From contig NZ_FMDN01000025.1 in the NCBI RefSeq assembly GCF_900090245.1, positions 1 through 64,000 on the forward strand: 64,000 nucleotides of DNA, in the 5' to 3' direction. Position numbers and translations under genes: made by a program. This DNA is from Micromonospora halophytica. GTDB lineage: Bacteria > Actinomycetota > Actinomycetes > Mycobacteriales > Micromonosporaceae. Below the pieces are notes generated by a model. That model was not told the DNA's origin. It did not search any database and saw nothing but the letters and a program-made list of their open reading frames with translations. Of this stretch, positions 25,957 to 34,426 are shown one piece after another (position 1 is the stretch's first letter; each line of letters begins with the position of its first letter).

Positions 25957-26430
25957 GTGGACGCCGTGGTGTGGATCGTGCTGGGAGTGCTGCTGGGTGT
26001 CGCCGAGATCTTCACGACGACGCTCTTCCTGATCATGTTCGCGGCCGGCGCGTTCGCGGCGGCCGGCGCCGCCGCACTGGGCGCTCCGGTCCCGGTGCAG
26101 GCGCTGGTCTTCGCCGGGGTGTCGGCGTTGTCGGTGGCGGTGGCGCGGCCCGTGATCAAGCGGCACGCGCGCAGCACGCTGGAGACCGGCGAGCAGCCGT
26201 TCGGGGTGGAGGCGCTGGAGGGCACCACCGCCCTGGTGCTGGAGCGGGTGGACACCGACCACGGCATGGTGAAGATCGACGGTGAGCTGTGGACCGCGCG
26301 GGCGTACGACGCGACGCAGTCCTTCGAACCCGGTGAGCGGGTGCAGGTGATCAAGGTTCGGGGCGCCACCGCCCTGGTGTGGCAGGACGACATTTCCTCC
26401 CCCGGCGAGCTGCCGGAAGCGAAAAGGTGA
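25957..26430 (+). CDS. NfeD-family membrane protein
   Basis: The 157-residue protein has two or three hydrophobic N-terminal helices (about 4-68) and a C-terminal OB-fold domain (about 85-145, with GTTALVLERVDTDHGMVKIDGELWTARA). This is the short NfeD form, which partners SPFH proteins in membrane microdomains. The SPFH gene follows after five bases. The GTG at 25957 follows CACGAT (25945-25950) by six bases, suggesting a leaderless transcript. The pair's function (membrane organisation, stress) is inferred from the family. Confidence 0.88.
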   Translation: MDAVVWIVLGVLLGVAEIFTTTLFLIMFAAGAFAAAGAAALGAPVPVQALVFAGVSALSVAVARPVIKRHARSTLETGEQPFGVEALEGTTALVLERVDTDHGMVKIDGELWTARAYDATQSFEPGERVQVIKVRGATALVWQDDISSPGELPEAKR

Positions 26431-26435
26431 GCGGT

Positions 26436-27542
26436 ATGGAATTTGCAGCGGTCCTGTTGATCGCCGTCGCGGTGATCGTCGTGGTGACCCTGGTCAAGGC
26501 GGTGCGGATCGTGCCGCAGCAGCGTCAGGACGTGGTCGAGCGCCTCGGCAAGTACAAGCGGACGTTGAACCCGGGCCTGAACCTGCTGGTCCCGTTCATC
26601 GACGCGGTGCGGACCAAGGTCGACATGCGCGAGCAGGTGGTCAGCTTCCCGCCGCAGCCGGTGATCACCTCCGACAACCTGGTCGTCTCCATCGACACGG
26701 TGCTCTACTTCAAGGTGGTCGACTCGGTCCGGGCCACCTACGAGATCTCCAACTTCCTCCAGGCCATCGAGCAGCTCACCGTCACCACGTTGCGTAACGT
26801 GATCGGCTCGCTGGACCTGGAGCGGGCGTTGACCAGCCGCGACCAGATCAACCGACACCTGTCCGGGGTGCTGGACGAGACCACGGGCCGGTGGGGCATC
26901 AAGGTCACCCGGGTGGAGATCAAGGCGATCGAGCCGCCGCCGAGCATCCGCGACTCGATGGAGAAGCAGATGCGCGCCGAGCGGGACCGGCGCGCGGCCA
27001 TCCTGAACGCCGAGGGGCACAAGCAGTCGCAGATCCTCACCGCCGAGGGTGAGAAGCAGGCCGCTGTGCTGCGCGCCGACGGTGACCGGCAGGCCCGGAT
27101 CCTGCAGGCCGAGGGTCAGGCCAAGGCGATCCGGACCGTGTTCGACGCCATCCACCAGGCCAACCCGAGCCAGAAGGTGCTCGCCTACCAGTACCTCCAG
27201 GCGTTGCCGCAGATCGCCAACGGCTCGGCCAACAAGGTCTGGATCGTCCCGGCCGAGCTGACCAAGGCCCTGGAGGGGATGGGTGGCGCGCTGGGCGGGC
27301 TGAGCCGGATGGTCGGCGACGAGCCGACGCCGGAGGCGTCCGACACCGCGAGCGAGGTCGAGCGCGAGGCCGCCGAGGCGGCGCGGGCTGCGGCCACCGC
27401 CGCCCAGCAGATCCACGACGAGGTACGCGTCGCCGAGGCGCAGGCCACCGGCGGGAAGGTTCCGCAGGGGCTGCCGGCCCCGGAGCCGGTCTCCCCGGGG
27501 AGTCTGCTGAACGACCCGGCCGACCAGCGCGAACGGGGCTGA
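26436..27542 (+). CDS. SPFH/band 7 protein (stomatin-like, QmcA type)
   Basis: A 368-residue SPFH protein with one N-terminal membrane helix (about 3-20), a band 7 domain (about 22-180, with VPQQRQDVVERLGKYKRTLNPGLNLLVPFID), and a long Ala/Glu-rich coiled-coil region (about 185-240) that mediates oligomerisation. The C-terminal tail is Glu/Ala-rich. It forms an operon with the NfeD gene. The ATG at 26436 follows AAAGG with an 8-base spacer. SPFH-NfeD pairs form large membrane cages and scaffold membrane proteins; the clients are unknown here. Confidence 0.92.
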   Translation: MEFAAVLLIAVAVIVVVTLVKAVRIVPQQRQDVVERLGKYKRTLNPGLNLLVPFIDAVRTKVDMREQVVSFPPQPVITSDNLVVSIDTVLYFKVVDSVRATYEISNFLQAIEQLTVTTLRNVIGSLDLERALTSRDQINRHLSGVLDETTGRWGIKVTRVEIKAIEPPPSIRDSMEKQMRAERDRRAAILNAEGHKQSQILTAEGEKQAAVLRADGDRQARILQAEGQAKAIRTVFDAIHQANPSQKVLAYQYLQALPQIANGSANKVWIVPAELTKALEGMGGALGGLSRMVGDEPTPEASDTASEVEREAAEAARAAATAAQQIHDEVRVAEAQATGGKVPQGLPAPEPVSPGSLLNDPADQRERG

Positions 27543-27698
27543 TCCCGGCGTCGTCCCCGAGCCGGGACGGCAAATGCGAGAAACCCTCATCCTGCGCCCC
27601 GGCGCCTGCCACGATCGGTCCGAGAGGACGGGTGGTGGCCAGGAGCCGGGGCGCCGGTGCGTCCCGCGCCGCCCGTCCGGGATCGAGCGAGGTGAGGC

Positions 27699-28496
27699 AT
27701 GGATCCGGCGAAGCGGTTGTTCACCCGTACCCCGGTGCCCGGTGCGCACGACCCGACCGGCCCGTTGGGCACGCGGCGGACCGGCGGGGGGTTCGGGGTG
27801 CTGCCCTTCGTCGGCGACCCCGCGCCGGCGGCGCCGGCCACCGACGCCAGTTGGGCCTGGTCGCTGCGCCGATTCGCCCGCGCCGCGGTCTGGCTGCTGC
27901 CGGCGTACGCGGTCCTCTACGGGCTGGTGGCGATGGCCAGTGACGGCGGGGTCGGCAACGACCCGTACCCGGCCGACGGCCAGCCGCTCTACCTGGTCGG
28001 CTGGGTGGCGGCGGTCTGGCTGGGCCTGCTCGCCCTGCTCGCGCTGACCGGCCTGCTGGCCGCGACCCGGGTCCGCCGGGTCGCCGTGGCCGGCCTGCTG
28101 GTCGGTATCGCCGGCACCGTGCTGATGCTGCCCTTCGCGGGGCTGGCCGAGCAGACCCCGGTCTTCGGCACCACCGCCCGGATGCTGGTGCTGGTGGGCG
28201 CCACCTGCTACAGCGCCGGCTGGCTGCTCACCGGCTGGTCGGTCGCCCGCTCCGGCATGTTCGCGATCGGCGACGGGACGATGCTGATGATCGCCGCACC
28301 GCTGCTGGGTCTCGGCGGGGCGCTGATCGGCTCGTTGCAGACCTTCGGGGCGATCTTCGTGCTGATCGCGGGGATCGGCATCGGCTACCGCTCCGGCCGC
28401 CTGGTCCCGGCCACGATCGCCCGCGACGCCGCCACCGCCAGCGTCGCCACCCCCACCACCCCCGGCGGCCCCCAGGGCCCACTCCCCGCCGCCTGA
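27699..28496 (+). CDS. Multi-pass membrane protein, unknown function
   Basis: A 265-residue protein with a 50-residue Pro/Gly-rich cytoplasmic N-terminus, then about six hydrophobic helices between residues 55 and 240, and a short Thr/Pro/Ala tail. I recognise no catalytic motif or transporter signature. GAGGTGAGGC is the Shine-Dalgarno before the ATG at 27699. A long inverted repeat follows its stop by about 30 bases. Function is unknown. Confidence 0.75.
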   Translation: MDPAKRLFTRTPVPGAHDPTGPLGTRRTGGGFGVLPFVGDPAPAAPATDASWAWSLRRFARAAVWLLPAYAVLYGLVAMASDGGVGNDPYPADGQPLYLVGWVAAVWLGLLALLALTGLLAATRVRRVAVAGLLVGIAGTVLMLPFAGLAEQTPVFGTTARMLVLVGATCYSAGWLLTGWSVARSGMFAIGDGTMLMIAAPLLGLGGALIGSLQTFGAIFVLIAGIGIGYRSGRLVPATIARDAATASVATPTTPGGPQGPLPAA

Positions 28497-28525
28497 CCCA
28501 CCCCACCCCACCCCCGGCCCCTGGC

Positions 28526-28606
28526 CCCACCCGGCGGTGATCAAGAGGTTTGCGCGCCGATCAGGGCCCGAAAAGGGCGCAAACCTCTTGATCACCGCCG
28601 GGTGGG
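28526..28606. repeat. Perfect 30-bp inverted repeat, probable terminator/REP-like element
   Basis: Arms 28526-28555 and 28577-28606 are exact reverse complements over 30 bp around a 21-base loop. The arms contain GGTGATCAAGAGGTTTGCGC. The core TGATCANGANGTT also occurs in the inverted repeat at 37285-37351. It starts 30 bases after the preceding gene and could end its transcription, but it is far longer than needed for a terminator. Confidence 0.85.
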
Positions 28607-28742
28607 ACGCGGGGGGCGGCGGGGCAGGGGCGGGACGGGGAGGGGGCGGGGTGGAGAAGTTGCTGGCAGCTCACCGTGAGTTGGCTGACAATCGCGGTTC
28701 GCCGGTGGCCTGCTGCTCGTCGGCGTGGCAATCCTGGAGCGC

Positions 28743-30911
28743 ATGCCCCGACCCCGGACGCCGCTGTCGCGGCTCTTCACCGTGCTGCTCGCCGGCCTGC
28801 TGGCCGGTCTCGTCCTCGCGGTCGCCGCGCTGCCGGGCAACCTGCTCGCCGGGTTCGCCACCAAGGCGGCGCTCGGGGCGTACGACGACCTGCCGGCGGC
28901 GCTGCGCACCCCGGCCACCCCGCAGCGCTCCTACCTCTACGCCAACGACGGCAGGACGCTGCTCACCACGTTCTACGACGTCAACCGCAGCGACGTGCCG
29001 CTGGCCGAGATCGCCCCGGTGATGCGGCAGGCGATCGTCGCCGCGGAGGACCGGCGCTTCTACTCCCACGGCGGGGCGGACCTGCGCGGCATCGCCCGCG
29101 CGCTGGTCGCCAACGTCACCGGCGGCGACACGCAGGGCGGCTCGACGCTGACCATGCAGTACGTCCGCAACGTGCTCAAGAGCGACCCCAACCGCACCGC
29201 CGAGGAGCGGCAGGCGGCCACCGAGCAGACCGTCGGGCGCAAGCTCCAGGAGATCCGGTACGCCACCGAGCTGGAGAACGCACTCAGCAAGGACGAGATC
29301 CTCAACCGGTACCTCAACATCGCGTACTTCGGCTCCGGGGCGTACGGCGTGGCGGCGGCGAGCCAGCGCTACTTCGGCAAGGAACCGGCCGCACTGACCC
29401 TCGGCGAGGCCACCCTGCTCGCCGGTCTGGTCCAGTCGCCGGACGAGTACAGCCCGATCGACGGCGACGCCGAGGCGGCCCTGGTCCGGCGCGGGTACGT
29501 GCTCGACGCGATGCGCGACACCGGCGTGATCACGCCGGCCCAGGCCGACCAGGCCCGGGCCGAGAAGCTGACCCTGCGCCCCACCGCCCAGCCCAACGGC
29601 TGTGTCGCCACCCGTACCGCCGACACCGGCTTCTTCTGCGACTACCTGCGCCGCTGGTGGCTGGAGCAGCCCGCGTTCGGCGAGACCCCGCAGGAGCGGG
29701 AGCAGGCCCTGCGCCGGGGCGGCTACACCGTGGTCACCTCCCTCGACCCGGACGTGCAGGCCACCGCTGTCAAGGAGGCGCGCAGGGTCTACGCCGACGA
29801 CGAGGCCCGGGCCCTGCCCATCGCGGCGGTGGAGCCGGGCACCGGTCGGATCCTCGCCCTGGCGGTCAACCGGCAGTACGGCGTGGCCGACGGCCAGACC
29901 GTCAACCCGCTGATCTCCGGCGGCGGCAGCATCGAGGGCTACCAGGCCGGGTCGACGTTCAAACTCTTCACCATGCTCGCCGCGTTGGAGTCGGGGCGTA
30001 CCCTCTCGACCGGTTTCGACGCGCCCAGCCGGCTGCCGACCCGGTACGCCGCCGAGGGTGAGGGCAGCTGCGACGGCCGCTGGTGCCCGGCCAACGCCAA
30101 CCCGGAGCGGATGGACGGCTACCGGATGATGTGGGACGCCTTCGGCCGCTCGGTGAACACCTACTTCGTCTGGCTGGCCGAGCAGGTCGGCCAGGACAAG
30201 GTGGTCGAGATGGCGCAGCGCCTCGGCATCACCTTCCGCGCCGAGTCCGACGCGAACTTCGCCGCGAACGACGCGGCCGACTGGGGCGCGTTCACCCTCG
30301 GCGTGGCCGCCACCACCCCGCTGGACCTGGCCAACGCGTACGCCACCGTGGCCGCCGAGGGGACGTACTGCACCCCGACGCCGGTGGAGTCGGTGACCGC
30401 GCCGGACGGGACGCGGGTGCCGGTCGGCGACCCGGACTGTGAGCGGGTGCTGAGCCAGGACGTGGCGCGGGCCGCCACCGACGCGGCGCGCTGCCCGGTC
30501 GGCCAGCAGTCCGCGTTCGGGCAGTGCAACGGCGGTACGGCCGGCGGAGTGGACCGCATCGTCGGCCGCCCGGTGGCCGGCAAGACCGGTAGTTCGGAGA
30601 AGAACGCCACCGAGACGTTCGTCGGGTTCACCCCGCAGGTCGCCGTCGCCGGCATCGCCGCCAACCCGGACGACCCGAGCGACGCGGTCGGTGGGCCGGT
30701 GCAGTCGCAGGTGATCGCGGCGGTCGCCCGGACCATCCGGACGGCGGTCGACGGCGAGCCGGTGCGCGACTTCACCGCGCCGAGCCGGGCCCTGGTCGGC
30801 GACATGCGCCGACCCGAGCCGCCCCGGCCGTCGCCCGAGCCCACCGAGCCCGCGCCGGAGCCGCGCATCCCGCCGGACCTGCTGCGCTGGCTGCAGAACC
30901 GCCGCGGCTGA
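28743..30911 (+). CDS. Bifunctional penicillin-binding protein (GT51 transglycosylase plus transpeptidase)
   Basis: This 722-residue class A PBP polymerises glycan strands and cross-links peptides at the outer face of the membrane. An N-terminal anchor (about 10-35) precedes the GT51 domain with Glu102 in AEDRRFYSHGG and the GGSTLTMQYVRN motif near 133. The transpeptidase domain has Ser404-Thr-Phe-Lys407, Ser470-Val-Asn472 and a KTG motif in AGKTGSSEKN near 615. The C-terminal tail is Pro/Glu-rich, so no PASTA domains are present. The ATG at 28743 is preceded by GGAG only three bases away, and a GTG at 28725 would add six residues, so the start is uncertain. A strong hairpin follows the stop. 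Confidence 0.92.
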   Translation: MPRPRTPLSRLFTVLLAGLLAGLVLAVAALPGNLLAGFATKAALGAYDDLPAALRTPATPQRSYLYANDGRTLLTTFYDVNRSDVPLAEIAPVMRQAIVAAEDRRFYSHGGADLRGIARALVANVTGGDTQGGSTLTMQYVRNVLKSDPNRTAEERQAATEQTVGRKLQEIRYATELENALSKDEILNRYLNIAYFGSGAYGVAAASQRYFGKEPAALTLGEATLLAGLVQSPDEYSPIDGDAEAALVRRGYVLDAMRDTGVITPAQADQARAEKLTLRPTAQPNGCVATRTADTGFFCDYLRRWWLEQPAFGETPQEREQALRRGGYTVVTSLDPDVQATAVKEARRVYADDEARALPIAAVEPGTGRILALAVNRQYGVADGQTVNPLISGGGSIEGYQAGSTFKLFTMLAALESGRTLSTGFDAPSRLPTRYAAEGEGSCDGRWCPANANPERMDGYRMMWDAFGRSVNTYFVWLAEQVGQDKVVEMAQRLGITFRAESDANFAANDAADWGAFTLGVAATTPLDLANAYATVAAEGTYCTPTPVESVTAPDGTRVPVGDPDCERVLSQDVARAATDAARCPVGQQSAFGQCNGGTAGGVDRIVGRPVAGKTGSSEKNATETFVGFTPQVAVAGIAANPDDPSDAVGGPVQSQVIAAVARTIRTAVDGEPVRDFTAPSRALVGDMRRPEPPRPSPEPTEPAPEPRIPPDLLRWLQNRRG

Positions 30912-30928
30912 CCATCGCCGCCCGGACC

Positions 30929-30964
30929 GGGCCCCGCCGTCCTCCCCCCGTGACGGCGGGGCCC
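30929..30964 (+). terminator. Hairpin terminator after the PBP gene
   Basis: Arms 30929-30941 and 30952-30964 form a perfect 13-bp GC-rich stem with a 10-base loop, 18 bases after the stop. The rest of the roughly 300-base gap to the next gene holds no convincing gene. Confidence 0.75.
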
Positions 30965-31211
30965 TCACCCCCGGTACGGGCCGACGCTGCGGCGGGCGAC
31001 CCACTCCTCCAGCCGACGCAGGATGGCTGCGGCGACGCCCCGGCGCCGACTTTCTGGCCGGCCGGGGCCCGGTCGTGCCCCCGATCACCCGGTGGACCGC
31101 GTTCGCACATCGGGCAACAAAAGTTCGGCACGGTTGTCGGGCCACGCCGTTTCGTTCCGACCCTTCACGAGAGAGCACCCACCGCGGCGCCCGCCGGAAG
31201 GAGAAATCGAC

Positions 31212-31775
31212 ATGCGCAGGCTCGTCCACTGGGTGCACCAGTCCGTCGACGGCTTCATCGAGGGCCCGCACGGGGAGTTCGACTGGCCGGCGATGGGGCC
31301 GGAGCTCTCCGCGTACTCGCTCGGGCTGACCGACCGGGTCGGCGCGTTCCTCTACGGGCGGCGGGTCTGGGAGCTGATGTCCGGGTACTGGCCACGGGTG
31401 GAGTCGATCTCCCAGGACCCGCACGACCTGGCCTTCGCGCCGATCTGGCGGCGTACCTCGAAGGTGGTCGTCTCCCGTACCCTCGATGCCGCCGACCACG
31501 GCGCCCGGGTCGTCGGCCGCGACCTGGCCGCCGAGGTCGCCGCGTTGAAGGCCGAGCCCGGCGGCGACCTGCTGCTCACCGGCGGCGCCGGGGCCGGCGC
31601 GGCGCTGGCCGGCCTCGGCCTGGTCGACGAGTGGCAGGTGGTGGTCCACCCGGTGGTGCTCGGCGGCGGCACGCCGGCCTTCCCCGGCAAGGACCGCGCC
31701 GACCTGCGGCTGGTCGGGTCCCGGGTCTTCGACGGCGCGTCCGTGCTGCTGCGCTACGAGCGGGCGGCCGGGTGA
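31212..31775 (+). CDS. Dihydrofolate reductase family protein (RibD C-terminal type)
   Basis: The 187-residue protein belongs to the RibD C-terminal/DHFR-like fold. VHQSVDGFIEG (about 7-17), the RRVWELMSGYW segment (about 50-60) and LLLTGGAGAGAALAGLGLVDEWQVVVHPVVLGGG (about 115-150) are diagnostic. It probably binds NADPH and reduces an unknown small molecule; true dihydrofolate reductase activity is not expected. The ATG at 31212 follows GGAAGGAGAAATCGAC. It is a stand-alone gene. Confidence 0.85.
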   Translation: MRRLVHWVHQSVDGFIEGPHGEFDWPAMGPELSAYSLGLTDRVGAFLYGRRVWELMSGYWPRVESISQDPHDLAFAPIWRRTSKVVVSRTLDAADHGARVVGRDLAAEVAALKAEPGGDLLLTGGAGAGAALAGLGLVDEWQVVVHPVVLGGGTPAFPGKDRADLRLVGSRVFDGASVLLRYERAAG

Positions 31776-31845
31776 GCCGGTGGCCCGGACCGCCGGCCCG
31801 GACCGCCCCGACCGCCCGACGACGGGCACCCGGCAGAATCGTCGG

Positions 31846-32667
31846 GTGCCCGTCCTTGAGATCACCGACCCCGACGACGAGCGGATCGCCGACTACCGCG
31901 CGTTGACCGACGTCGAGCTGCGTACCCGCTGGGAACCCCCGCACGGCCTCTTCATCGCCGAGGGGGAGCTGGTGCTGCGGCGGGCGCTGCGCGCCGGCTA
32001 CCCGGCCCGGTCGTACCTGGTCGACGCCAAGCGCACCGACCAGCTCGCCGACCTCGACACCGGTGACGCGCCCGTCTACGCGGCCACCCCCGACGTGCTG
32101 GAGAGGGCGACCGGGTTCCACGTGCACCGGGGGGTGCTCGCCTCGTTCCGGCGCAAGCCGCTGCCCAGTGCGGCCGAGGTGCTGGCCACCGCGCGCCGGG
32201 TGGTGATCCTCGAGGACGTCAACAACCACACCAACCTCGGCGCGGTCTTCCGGGGGGCCGCCGCGCTCGGCATCGACGCGGTGCTGCTGTCGCCGTCCTG
32301 CGCCGATCCGCTGTACCGGCGCAGCGTACGGGTCAGCATGGGCGAGGTCTTCGCGGTGCCGTACGCCAAGCTCGACCGCTGGCCGGCGGGTCTGGACCAG
32401 GTGCGGGAAGCGGGCTTCACCGTGCTCGCCATGACGCCGGCTCCGGACGCCGTGCCGATCCAGCGGTTGACCGCCGCGCAGCGCGAGCGGGCTGCGCTGC
32501 TGCTGGGAGCCGAGGGCCCCGGCCTCACCGCGGCGGCTCAGTCCGCCAGCGACGTACGGGTGGTCATCCCGATGCGGCGCGGTGTGGATTCGTTGAACGT
32601 CGCCGCCGCTGCGGCGGTGGCCTTCTGGGAACTGGGTCGCGACGATCCGCCGTTCGGCAGCGGGTGA
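31846..32667 (+). CDS. SpoU/TrmH-family RNA 2'-O-methyltransferase
   Basis: A 273-residue SPOUT methyltransferase. The N-terminal substrate-recognition domain (about 20-95) is followed by the knotted catalytic domain with NHTNLGAVFRGAAALGIDAVLLSP (motif 1, near 127), LLLGAEGPGL (motif 2, near 221) and IPMRRGVDSLNVAAAAAVAFWEL (motif 3, near 247). The family adds 2'-O-methyl groups to tRNA or 23S rRNA, and similar proteins include thiostrepton-resistance enzymes. The GTG at 31846 follows CAGAAT (31834-31839) with a 6-base spacer, so the transcript is probably leaderless. The target nucleotide is unknown. Confidence 0.88.
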   Translation: MPVLEITDPDDERIADYRALTDVELRTRWEPPHGLFIAEGELVLRRALRAGYPARSYLVDAKRTDQLADLDTGDAPVYAATPDVLERATGFHVHRGVLASFRRKPLPSAAEVLATARRVVILEDVNNHTNLGAVFRGAAALGIDAVLLSPSCADPLYRRSVRVSMGEVFAVPYAKLDRWPAGLDQVREAGFTVLAMTPAPDAVPIQRLTAAQRERAALLLGAEGPGLTAAAQSASDVRVVIPMRRGVDSLNVAAAAAVAFWELGRDDPPFGSG

Positions 32668-32684
32668 GCGTCTCACCCAGGCGA

Positions 32685-32714
32685 ATTGCATGACCATGCG
32701 CGTTGCTGCATAAT
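32685..32714 (+). promoter_or_regulatory. ARG box and leaderless promoter of argG
   Basis: ATTGCATGACCATGCGCG (32685-32702) matches 14 of 18 positions of my recalled actinobacterial ArgR consensus AWTGCATRWWYATGCAWT. CATAAT at 32709-32714 is a good -10 ending seven bases before the argG GTG. The box overlaps the -35 position, so ArgR with arginine would repress directly. Confidence 0.6.
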
Positions 32715-32721
32715 CTTCCTT

Positions 32722-34173
32722 GTGTCCAAGGTTCTCACCTCCCTGCCCATCGGCGAACGTGTCGGCATCGCCTTCTCCGGCGGCCTCGACACCTCGGTCG
32801 CGGTCGCGTGGATGCGCGACAAGGGCGCCGTTCCCTGTGCCTACACCGCCGACATCGGCCAGTACGACGAGCCCGACATCGCCTCGGTGCCCGGTCGTGC
32901 GCTCAGCTACGGCGCCGAGGTCGCCCGACTGGTCGACTGCCGCGCCGCCCTGGTCGAGGAGGGCCTGGCGGCGCTGACCTGCGGGGCCTTCCACATCCGC
33001 TCGGGCGGGCGGGCGTACTTCAACACCACCCCGCTGGGCCGGGCCGTCACCGGGACCCTCCTGGTGCGGGCGATGATCTCCGACGACGTCCAGATCTGGG
33101 GCGACGGCTCGACCTTCAAGGGCAACGACATCGAGCGGTTCTACCGGTACGGCCTGCTGGCCAACCCGCAGCTGCGCATCTACAAGCCGTGGCTCGACGC
33201 CGACTTCGTCACCGAACTGGGTGGGCGCAAGGAGATGTCGGAGTGGCTGCTCGAACGCGGCCTGCCGTACCGGGACAGCACCGAGAAGGCGTACTCCACC
33301 GACGCCAACATCTGGGGCGCCACGCACGAGGCGAAGACCCTCGAGCACCTCGACACCGGCATCGAGACGGTCAACCCGATCATGGGAGTCCGGTTCTGGG
33401 ACCCGTCGGTGGAGATCCCGACCGAGGACGTCACCATCGGCTTCGACCAGGGCCGCCCGGTGACGATCAACGGCAAGGAGTTCGGCAGCCCCGTCGACCT
33501 GGTGCTGGAGGCCAACGCGATCGGCGGCCGGCACGGCCTCGGCATGTCCGACCAGATCGAGAACCGGATCATCGAGGCCAAGAGCCGGGGCATCTACGAG
33601 GCACCCGGCATGGCGTTGCTGCACGCCGCGTACGAACGGCTGGTCAACGCCATCCACAACGAGGACACCCTGGCGAACTACCACAACGAGGGCCGCCGCC
33701 TCGGCCGGCTGATGTACGAGGGGCGCTGGCTGGACCCGCAGGCGCTGATGCTGCGCGAGTCGTTGCAGCGCTGGGTCGGCACGGCGGTCACCGGCGAGGT
33801 GACGTTGCGGCTGCGCCGGGGCGAGGACTACTCGATCCTGGACACCACCGGCCCGGCGTTCAGCTACCACCCGGACAAGCTGTCGATGGAGCGTACCGAG
33901 GACTCGGCGTTCGGCCCGTCGGACCGGATCGGCCAGCTCACCATGCGCAACCTGGACATCGCCGACTCGCGGGCGAAGCTGGAGCAGTACGCCACCCTCG
34001 GCATGGTCGGCGGCGCGACCCCCCAGCGGATGGTGGGCGCCGCGCAGGCGGCCTCGACCGGACTGATCGGCGCGATGCCACAGGGCGGCGCGGAAGCCAT
34101 CGCCTCCCGGGGCGTCCCCTCCGCCGAGGACGAGGCGCTCGACCGGGCTGCGATGGAGTTCGGCGTCGACTGA
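32722..34173 (+). CDS. argG: Argininosuccinate synthase, long (type 2) form
   Basis: The enzyme joins citrulline and aspartate using ATP in arginine synthesis. The pyrophosphatase loop AFSGGLDTSVAVAWM (about 17-31) and SDDVQIWGDGSTFKGNDIERF and STDANIWGATHEAKTLE are diagnostic of the E. coli-like branch. At 483 residues it is longer than E. coli ArgG (447); the extension is a C-terminal tail after about 450. Many actinobacteria use the shorter type 1 ArgG within an arg cluster, so a lone type 2 gene is notable. The GTG at 32722 is chosen from its leaderless promoter. A hairpin terminator follows. Confidence 0.92.
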   Translation: MSKVLTSLPIGERVGIAFSGGLDTSVAVAWMRDKGAVPCAYTADIGQYDEPDIASVPGRALSYGAEVARLVDCRAALVEEGLAALTCGAFHIRSGGRAYFNTTPLGRAVTGTLLVRAMISDDVQIWGDGSTFKGNDIERFYRYGLLANPQLRIYKPWLDADFVTELGGRKEMSEWLLERGLPYRDSTEKAYSTDANIWGATHEAKTLEHLDTGIETVNPIMGVRFWDPSVEIPTEDVTIGFDQGRPVTINGKEFGSPVDLVLEANAIGGRHGLGMSDQIENRIIEAKSRGIYEAPGMALLHAAYERLVNAIHNEDTLANYHNEGRRLGRLMYEGRWLDPQALMLRESLQRWVGTAVTGEVTLRLRRGEDYSILDTTGPAFSYHPDKLSMERTEDSAFGPSDRIGQLTMRNLDIADSRAKLEQYATLGMVGGATPQRMVGAAQAASTGLIGAMPQGGAEAIASRGVPSAEDEALDRAAMEFGVD

Positions 34174-34193
34174 TCGGCGTCCCCGGAAGAGCC

Positions 34194-34226
34194 GACGGCC
34201 CCGCAGCTCCTGGCTGCGGGGCCGTC
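34194..34226 (+). terminator. Hairpin terminator after argG
   Basis: Arms 34194-34206 and 34214-34226 form a perfect 13-bp stem with a 7-base loop; GGAAG (34184-34188) and CTTCC (34231-34235) can extend it. It separates argG from the convergent DUF397 gene. Confidence 0.8.
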
Positions 34227-34237
34227 GAGGCTTCCGG

Positions 34238-34426
34238 TCAGGCGCGTGGGGCGTGGCGGACGAAGCGCTCCCAGGCGGCCGGGGTGAAGGTCAGCGCTGG
34301 CCCGGTCGGGTCCTTGCTGTCGCGGACGGCCACCACGCCAGGCAGGTTGTCGGCGACCTCGACGCACTCGCCGCCGCTTGACCCGCTGCGGCTGGATTTG
34401 CGCCATCGGGCGTCACTGAGGTTCAT
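34238..34426 (-). CDS. DUF397 domain protein
   Basis: A 62-residue actinobacterial DUF397 protein: WRKSSRSGSSGGECVEVADNLPGVVAVRDSKDPTGPALTFTPAAWERFV is the whole domain. These small proteins nearly always accompany an HTH/DUF5753 (Scr1-like) regulator, as here. Its ATG at 34426 overlaps the upstream gene's 3' end by 14 bases. The pair is thought to act as a regulatory module akin to BldB/WhiJ systems that influence development in streptomycetes. The specific target is unknown. Confidence 0.92.
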   Translation of the reverse strand: MNLSDARWRKSSRSGSSGGECVEVADNLPGVVAVRDSKDPTGPALTFTPAAWERFVRHAPRA

